Below are positions 59,215 through 64,000 of a DNA stretch of 64,000 nt, piece after piece. The notes under the pieces were generated by a model that was not told where the DNA came from, searched no databases, and was given only the letters and a program-made list of their open reading frames with translations. This DNA is from Seohaeicola_A nanhaiensis (GTDB lineage: Bacteria; Pseudomonadota; Alphaproteobacteria; Rhodobacterales; Rhodobacteraceae). Numbering within the stretch: the first letter of the stretch is position 1; each line of letters opens with the position of its first letter. The stretch lies in contig NZ_JBHSGI010000024.1 of the NCBI RefSeq assembly GCF_042654245.1, positions 620,001 to 684,000 of the forward strand. Direction: 5' to 3'. Position numbers and translations under genes: made by a program.

Positions 59215-59748
59215 GTGGTGGTCTTGCGTCGTCTGTTCTTCGTCACTTTCGCGCTGGCGCTGAGCTGCGCCACGCTGGCCCAGGCGCAGGTCGCGCGGTT
59301 TGTGGGCGACTATTCCGGCACCGCCGAAGTGCCGACCCATGACGGCGCCACCGCCCAGCGCGACATGAGCGTGTCGATCCGGCAGGGGAAGGACAGTTTT
59401 TCGGTGACCTGGAGCTCGACCACTTATCGGGACGGCAAGGGCAAGCAGAAGACCTATCAGATCACGTTCGTGCCGACCGACCGGGACAATGTCTTTGCCG
59501 CGGCGATGACGCGGAACGTTTTCGGGCATGAGGTGCCGCTCGATCCGATGAAGGGCGAGCCGTATGTCTGGGCGCGGATCATGGGGGATACGCTGACGGT
59601 CTATTCGCTGTTCGTCGACGAGACCGGCGGGTTCGAGATTCAGCAGTTCGACCGCAGGCTGGTGTCCGAGGGGCTGGAGCTGACCTTTACCGCGCTGAGC
59701 GACACGACCAAGCGGCGGTCGGTCTCGACGGTGTTGCAGCGCCAGTAG
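59215..59748 (+). CDS. Secreted protein of unknown function
   Basis: The 177-aa protein starts at GTG 59215 with a signal peptide (MVVLRRLFFVTFALALSCATLAQA). The mature part is beta-rich (FVGDYSGTAEV, DSFSVTWSSTTYRD, GEPYVWARIMGDTLTVYSL) and resembles a small periplasmic beta-barrel or lipocalin-like fold. No family is named by eye. Divergent from fumC, convergent with sspB. Confidence 0.75.
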   Translation: MVVLRRLFFVTFALALSCATLAQAQVARFVGDYSGTAEVPTHDGATAQRDMSVSIRQGKDSFSVTWSSTTYRDGKGKQKTYQITFVPTDRDNVFAAAMTRNVFGHEVPLDPMKGEPYVWARIMGDTLTVYSLFVDETGGFEIQQFDRRLVSEGLELTFTALSDTTKRRSVSTVLQRQ

Positions 59749-59766
59749 GTCGCTGGCGGCCAGTAT

Positions 59767-60240
59767 TTACTTGCGAAAGGTGTCCAGCCGGACGACCTGC
59801 GCATCGGGCTGGGCCGCAGGTTTTGGGGCGGGGCGTTCCTCGGCCTTGCGGCCTTTCGGTTCGGGCGGGGTGTCGTCGGTGCCGTCTTCGCCGGCCTCGA
59901 AGCGGAGGCCGAATTCGACCGAGGGATCGACGAAGGTGATGATCGAATCGTAGGGGATATAGAGCGGCTCGGGCGCGTTGCCGAAGTTCAGCGTGATCGA
60001 GAAGCCGTCGTCGCCGACCTTCAGGTTGTCGTACCAGTGCTGCATCACCACGGTCATTTCGCCGGGATAGCGGTCGGACAGCCAGTCGGCCAGTTCCGCA
60101 TCGGGGTGCGAGGTGTCGAAGGTGATGAAGAAATGGTGTTTGCCGGGCAGGCCGTTGTCGGCCACGTCCTGAAGGACGGTCTTGATCAGCCCGCGCATGG
60201 CGGTGTGCATCAGATTGCCGTAGTCGATCTGCCGAGCCAT
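59767..60240 (-). CDS. sspB: SspB-family ClpXP adaptor
   Basis: The 157-aa protein has the SspB substrate-binding core (KHHFFITFDTSHPDAELADWL, MTVVMQHWYDNL, FSITLNFGNAPEPLYIPYDSI). A flexible Pro/Ala linker ends in VVRLDTFRK, the C-terminal ClpX-docking tail type. SspB tethers ssrA-tagged proteins to ClpXP. Confidence 0.9.
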   Translation of the reverse strand: MARQIDYGNLMHTAMRGLIKTVLQDVADNGLPGKHHFFITFDTSHPDAELADWLSDRYPGEMTVVMQHWYDNLKVGDDGFSITLNFGNAPEPLYIPYDSIITFVDPSVEFGLRFEAGEDGTDDTPPEPKGRKAEERPAPKPAAQPDAQVVRLDTFRK

Positions 60241-60312
60241 TCGTCCATCCTGCCGTACCTGACGCTCAGCATAAGGGATTCGATCAGAAACAAAAGCCCG
60301 TGGGAGGGGGAT

Positions 60313-61566
60313 TCATGCCCAGCCGGCGAGGAGGCCCGCGAGTGCCAGGATTGCCAGCGTTTCCGCCATGCCGCGGCGCAGGCCCAGCAGCAGGAGCGCG
60401 GCCAGCGCGCCGAGGAGCAGGGCGCGGAGGTCGAGGCTGGACCAGTCGGGCAGGGCGAGGTGGAGCGGCCCGGCGTCGAGCAGGCCGACGCGGATGAAGG
60501 CGACGTGCAGGGCGAACCAGAGCGAGAGGTTGAGGATCACGCCGACGACAGCGGCGGTGATGGCGTTCAGCGCTGCGAAGAGGCGCGGGCGGGCGGCGAT
60601 GAGGTCGAGCCAGGGGCTGAACAGGAAGATCCACAGGAAACAGGGGGTGAAGGTGGCCCAGAGCGCGACAGCCCCGGCGGCCAGCGCAAGGCCCGGCCCG
60701 CCACCGATCTGACCGGCGAGCATGGCGACGAATTGCGTGACCAGGATCAGCGGGCCGGGCGTCGTTTCGGCCAGGCCCAGCGCGTCGATCATCTGGGCGG
60801 TGGAGATCCAGCCGTAGTCCTGCACGACGGTCTGGGTCATGTAGCCCAGCACCGCATAGGCGCCGCCGAAGGTGACGACGGCGAGGCGGGCGAAGAACCA
60901 GCCGAGGTCGGCGAGGAAGCTTTGCCCGGCGAGGTCGAGCGCAATCAGCGGGGCGAGCCAGAGGGTCAGCCAGATGGCGAGGGTGGGCAGCGGGTTGGCG
61001 GCTGGCGTGGCGGAGGGGGGCGGTTCGGCCGGTGCGGCGGTGGCGTAGCCCCAGAGCGCGGACAGGGTGACGATCAGCGGGAAGGGCAGGTTGAAGAGGA
61101 ACAGTGCGAGGAAGGCCAGCGCGGCGATGACCCAGGCCGAGGGGCGGGTCAGAGACTTGCGCGCGACCTTCAGCAGCGCCTGGAGCACGATGACGACCAC
61201 GGCTGCCTTGATGCCGAGAAAGGCAGCCTGCACCAACGGCAGGGTGCCGAAGGCCGCGTAGGCGGCGACCAGCAGGGCGATGACCACGGCGCCGGGCAGG
61301 ACAAAGAGCAGGCCGGCGAGCAGCCCGCCGGGGACGCCGCGCAGGCGCCAGCCCGCGTGGGTGGCAAGCTGCATCGCCTCGGGGCCGGGGAGCAGCATGC
61401 AGAGCGAGAGGGCGCGCAGGTAGGTCTGTTCGTCGAGCCAGGGACGATCGGCGACCAGTTCCTTGTGCATCAGCGCGATCTGGGCGGCGGGGCCACCAAA
61501 GCTGAGCAGTCCGATGCGCCCGAAAACGCGGAGCATGTCGGACCAGGAGGGCGCGGGGGCGGGCAT
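60313..61566 (-). CDS. chrA: Chromate transporter
   Basis: The 417-aa protein is a two-domain CHR transporter. Each half has about six helices. The N-terminal half has GLLSFGGPAAQIALMH and LCMLLPGPEAMQLATHAGWRL. The C-terminal half has FGGAYAVLGYMTQTVV and GLAETTPGPLILVTQFVAMLAG. CHR proteins export chromate, though some homologues have other anion roles. It starts 11 bp after the IclR gene, so it is probably co-transcribed with it. Confidence 0.93.
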   Translation of the reverse strand: MPAPAPSWSDMLRVFGRIGLLSFGGPAAQIALMHKELVADRPWLDEQTYLRALSLCMLLPGPEAMQLATHAGWRLRGVPGGLLAGLLFVLPGAVVIALLVAAYAAFGTLPLVQAAFLGIKAAVVVIVLQALLKVARKSLTRPSAWVIAALAFLALFLFNLPFPLIVTLSALWGYATAAPAEPPPSATPAANPLPTLAIWLTLWLAPLIALDLAGQSFLADLGWFFARLAVVTFGGAYAVLGYMTQTVVQDYGWISTAQMIDALGLAETTPGPLILVTQFVAMLAGQIGGGPGLALAAGAVALWATFTPCFLWIFLFSPWLDLIAARPRLFAALNAITAAVVGVILNLSLWFALHVAFIRVGLLDAGPLHLALPDWSSLDLRALLLGALAALLLLGLRRGMAETLAILALAGLLAGWA

Positions 61567-61577
61567 GGTGCGGGCGG

Positions 61578-62423
61578 TCAGCGGGGGCCGGTGCTGAGCG
61601 CGGTGATCGCCTGCGCGGCCTTCAGCAGGCGCGGCAGGTGGGTGTCGATCAGAACCTCGCGCGGCAGGCGCGCGGCGTTGCCGCCCAGCGACAGCGTGTA
61701 GAGATCGCCGGTGAGCGGATCGCGCACCGCCACGCCGATGGCGTTGTGATGCGGGTTCCATTCGCCGAAGCTGTCGGAATAGCCCTGCACCGGCACCCGG
61801 GCCAGCGCGGTTTCCAGCGCAGCCTTTCGCGCGGGCCAGTCCTTGCCGTAGAGTTTGGCGAGGCGGGTAAAAAGCTCATCCCGCTCGGCTGCGTCGGTCG
61901 CGGCGAGATAGGCGCGTCCGGGGGCCGAGAGCGCCAGCGGGATGCGCGAGCCGACATTGAGGTTCAGCGCGACGGCGGTGGGTTTACGGATCAGCTCGAC
62001 AAACATCATGTCGATGCCGTCGCGCACGCTGAGCGCGACCACGCAGTCGCCGCCAGCCGCCATTTCTTCGAGATGGCCGCGCACGACCTCCGAAAAGCCG
62101 AAGCGCCCGATGGCGGCGAAACCGAGGGTCAGCACCTGGTTGGAAACGGCGTATTTGCCGTATTCGGGCATGTATCGGAGGTAGCCGAGCTTGGTAAGTG
62201 TGCCGAGCAGGCGCGACACGGTGGTCTTGTGCAGGCCGGTGCGCTCGGCAATGGCCTGGGTGCCCAGAACCATGTCCTCGGCCCGGAAGGCGCGCAGGAT
62301 CGAGAGGCCCCGCGCCAGCGAGGTGACGAAGGGACGGTCGTCGTTCAGGGCCGCGCTTCCCATGTCCTGACGGGGCCGGCCGCGGCGCTTGGCGGCCGGA
62401 GGGTCGTTGTTCGTATCGCTCAT
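61578..62423 (-). CDS. IclR-family transcriptional regulator
   Basis: The 281-aa protein has an N-terminal winged helix (~residues 32-90, FVTSLARGLSILRAFRAED...AERTGLHKTTVSRLLGTL) and a C-terminal IclR effector domain (~residues 110-270). The effector is probably a small organic acid. It lies between chrA and a TPP-dependent enzyme on the same strand. A 14-bp inverted repeat upstream (62439-62481) may be its operator. Confidence 0.9.
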   Translation of the reverse strand: MSDTNNDPPAAKRRGRPRQDMGSAALNDDRPFVTSLARGLSILRAFRAEDMVLGTQAIAERTGLHKTTVSRLLGTLTKLGYLRYMPEYGKYAVSNQVLTLGFAAIGRFGFSEVVRGHLEEMAAGGDCVVALSVRDGIDMMFVELIRKPTAVALNLNVGSRIPLALSAPGRAYLAATDAAERDELFTRLAKLYGKDWPARKAALETALARVPVQGYSDSFGEWNPHHNAIGVAVRDPLTGDLYTLSLGGNAARLPREVLIDTHLPRLLKAAQAITALSTGPR

Positions 62424-62438
62424 GCGGCGATCATAGAC

Positions 62439-62481
62439 GATCCGGAATCGACTGTCTTTGGCATTCGGTCGAGTCCGGATC
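62439..62481. promoter_or_regulatory. 14-bp inverted repeat upstream of iclR
   Basis: Arms 62439-62452 and 62468-62481 (GATCCGGAATCGAC and GTCGAGTCCGGATC) pair with one mismatch around a 15-nt loop. The repeat occupies most of the 63-bp gap between the TPP-enzyme stop and the IclR start. It could be an autoregulatory operator or a weak terminator; no T-tract follows. Confidence 0.5.
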
Positions 62482-62486
62482 GGGGA

Positions 62487-64000
62487 TCACTTGACCGAGG
62501 AGGGCGGCAGGTCGCCATAGTCCGAGCAATCCCGGTGACTTGCGGCGGGATCGACCTTGACGTCGATGACCACCGGGCCGCCGCGGGCATGGCCTTCGCG
62601 GATGGCGTCGCCGATCTGGTCGGCTTCGGTCACGGTGATGCCGGAGCCGCCCAGCCCCTCGGCCACCTTGGTGAAATCGTGGTCCTTGAAGTCGACCCCG
62701 ATGGCCTGATTGCCGAGGTTGTCGCGCACCATGCCGAGGCCGGCGTTGTTGGCGACGAGATAGACCACGTCGATGCCCTGTTCGGCGGCGGTGGCCACCG
62801 CGTCCATCGTCATCACGAAGCCGCCGTCGCCGATGACGCCGGTCACGCGTCGGTCGGGGCAGGTGATCTTGGCGCCGGTGGCGGCTGGCGTGCTCCACCC
62901 CATGCCGCCGATGCCGCCGGGGGCGACCAGCTGGTGCGGATGGCGCAGCGGCAGGCGCGAGGTGGCCCAGATGCGGTTGGTCCCGGCGTCGAGCGTCAGC
63001 AGGTCCTGCGGTTCGAGGAAGTCGCCAAGTGCGCGCATGATGTCGGCGTAATGGACGGTGCCGGGGCGGGTGTCGTAGTGGGGCAGGACGCCGTAGTCGT
63101 TGCCGGTCTTCAGCGCGGCGATGTGCTGGATGCGCTGGTCGCGGGCGCTGGCGGGCGCGGCGTCGGTGGTCAGCAGGAAGTCGACGACATCGGCGACATC
63201 GGCGGTGACCGCCTGATCCACCGGAAGCACCCAGCCGGCATTCAGCGGGTCGATGTCGACCTGGATGATGGTCTGGTCGCCGGGCCGCATCATCTGCGCG
63301 TCGCGGAAGCGGGTGTATTCGGGGCCGAGGCTGCACCCGAGGACGAGGATCACGTCCGCCGACTGCACCATCCGGTTGGCGGCGGCCGAGGCCCAGGTGC
63401 CCATCATGCCCACGGCGATGGCGCTGGTCTCGTCGATGGTGCCCTTGCCGTGATAGCTGGAGGCGACGGCGATGCCGTCACGTTCGGCCAGTTGCTGGAG
63501 ACGCGCGCCCGAGCGGCTCATGTAGATGCCGTTGCCGACGATGATGACCGGGTTCTTCGCGCCCTTCAGCGCGGCGGCGATCTTTTCGAGGGCCGCGCGG
63601 TTCGGCACCATCGGGGTGCTGCGCAGGTAGCCTTCGGTCGGGTAGAGCGTGGCGCGGGTGGCTTCGGGCACCTCCTGCTTGATGATGTTGGTGCGCATCA
63701 GCATGGCGGCCGGGCCCTGGCGGGGGGTCATCGCGTGCTTGATCGCCAGCTGGGTACCATAGATCGCCTCGGCCGGGGTGGTGGCGTAGGTGGCGTATTT
63801 CGTCATGGTCTTCAGCACGGCAAAGGCGTCACCCGCGCCATAGTCGCCCGTCATCGTCTGGTAGACGCCATATTGCGCGAAGCCGTCGTAGCAGGAGGTG
63901 TCGGTCATGATGACCATGGGGGTCGAGGAGAAATAGGCCTCGAGTATGCCGAAGGCGCCGGTGCTGGTGGCGAAGGGGCCCTGGGCCATCAGCAGGCCGG
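62487..64000 (-). CDS. Thiamine-diphosphate-dependent enzyme, acetolactate-synthase-like (N-terminus off window)
   Basis: About 503 residues are visible. They cover the end of the Pyr domain (GILEAYFSSTPMVIMTD), the middle domain (NPVIIVGNGIYMSRSGARL, GCSLGPEYTRFRDAQ) and the PP domain with the cofactor motif GDGGFVMTMDAVATA...LVANN. Probably ~75 N-terminal residues lie beyond the right edge. Specificity cannot be read; the IclR gene downstream suggests a catabolic decarboxylase or ligase, not biosynthetic acetolactate synthase. Confidence 0.88.
   Translation of the reverse strand, partial: GLLMAQGPFATSTGAFGILEAYFSSTPMVIMTDTSCYDGFAQYGVYQTMTGDYGAGDAFAVLKTMTKYATYATTPAEAIYGTQLAIKHAMTPRQGPAAMLMRTNIIKQEVPEATRATLYPTEGYLRSTPMVPNRAALEKIAAALKGAKNPVIIVGNGIYMSRSGARLQQLAERDGIAVASSYHGKGTIDETSAIAVGMMGTWASAAANRMVQSADVILVLGCSLGPEYTRFRDAQMMRPGDQTIIQVDIDPLNAGWVLPVDQAVTADVADVVDFLLTTDAAPASARDQRIQHIAALKTGNDYGVLPHYDTRPGTVHYADIMRALGDFLEPQDLLTLDAGTNRIWATSRLPLRHPHQLVAPGGIGGMGWSTPAATGAKITCPDRRVTGVIGDGGFVMTMDAVATAAEQGIDVVYLVANNAGLGMVRDNLGNQAIGVDFKDHDFTKVAEGLGGSGITVTEADQIGDAIREGHARGGPVVIDVKVDPAASHRDCSDYGDLPPSSVK

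Overview
The window is a high-GC, gene-dense chromosomal segment of an alphaproteobacterium, almost certainly a marine Rhodobacteraceae (Roseobacter-group) member. The evidence is the gene order argS-SPOR-nagZ-scpA-scpB, the yceD-rpmF-plsX-fabH-ihfA-merR block, Hint/choice-of-anchor-L and VPLPA-type C-terminal signal proteins, a two-domain dCTP deaminase, and an SspB-type ClpXP adaptor. I see no phage, plasmid or insertion-sequence genes. Most of the window is core housekeeping with a few accessory islands.

Layout. 1-10.1 kb: a truncated Hint-domain surface protein. It is followed by valine/isobutyrate catabolism (acyl-CoA dehydrogenase, 3-hydroxyisobutyryl-CoA hydrolase, mmsB) and mmsA with a divergent LysR regulator. 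Between these lie two exported proteins with VPLPA-type tails. 10.1-19.1 kb: CBS protein, coaD, an unusual GAPDH paralogue with a 47-aa membrane peptide, DUF808, transketolase, zapA with a coiled-coil partner, monothiol glutaredoxin plus BolA, and xthA. 19.1-22 kb: the most interesting accessory locus, a short secondary-metabolite-like operon. It encodes a 129-aa protein built from ten FTSGS units, an unrecognised 358-aa helical protein and an EamA exporter, behind an AT-rich leader with two perfect DnaA boxes. 22-31 kb: A-type Fe-S carrier, dgt, argS-SPOR-nagZ-scpAB, PACE transporter, SH3 protein, dcd, tRNA-Pro. 31.4-39.8 kb: merR/ihfA/fatty-acid synthesis block, bamE, olsB-like acyltransferase, ABC-F ATPase, GNAT protein. 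39.8-52.4 kb: tyrS, anmK, a DUF4198/HupE divergent pair, thiE-like, trmJ, ctaA, a frameshifted M32 carboxypeptidase, rne with a long leader, tusA. 52.5-64 kb: ccdA, a membrane-anchored hydrolase overlapping a cytochrome P450, small regulators, a class C beta-lactamase fold protein, fumC, sspB, chrA, an IclR regulator and a thiamine-diphosphate enzyme cut by the window edge.

How the parts work together. The acyl-CoA dehydrogenase, hydrolase, MmsB and MmsA make a continuous valine route from isobutyryl-CoA to propionyl-CoA. Similar TTTGCA-N4-TGCA sites lie upstream of both transcription units. The glutaredoxin-BolA pair and the A-type carrier serve Fe-S homeostasis. PlsX and FabH feed lipid synthesis, and the OlsB-like protein would use acyl-ACP. 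Non-coding structure includes several strong terminators, a perfect 30-bp inverted repeat enclosing 130 bp downstream of zapA, and an intergenic repeat family (core GAGTATTT...GAAGAAGC) found only at convergent gene ends.

Limits: all family names come from reading the translated sequence. No database search was run, start sites were chosen from Shine-Dalgarno-like sequences, and both edge genes are incomplete.
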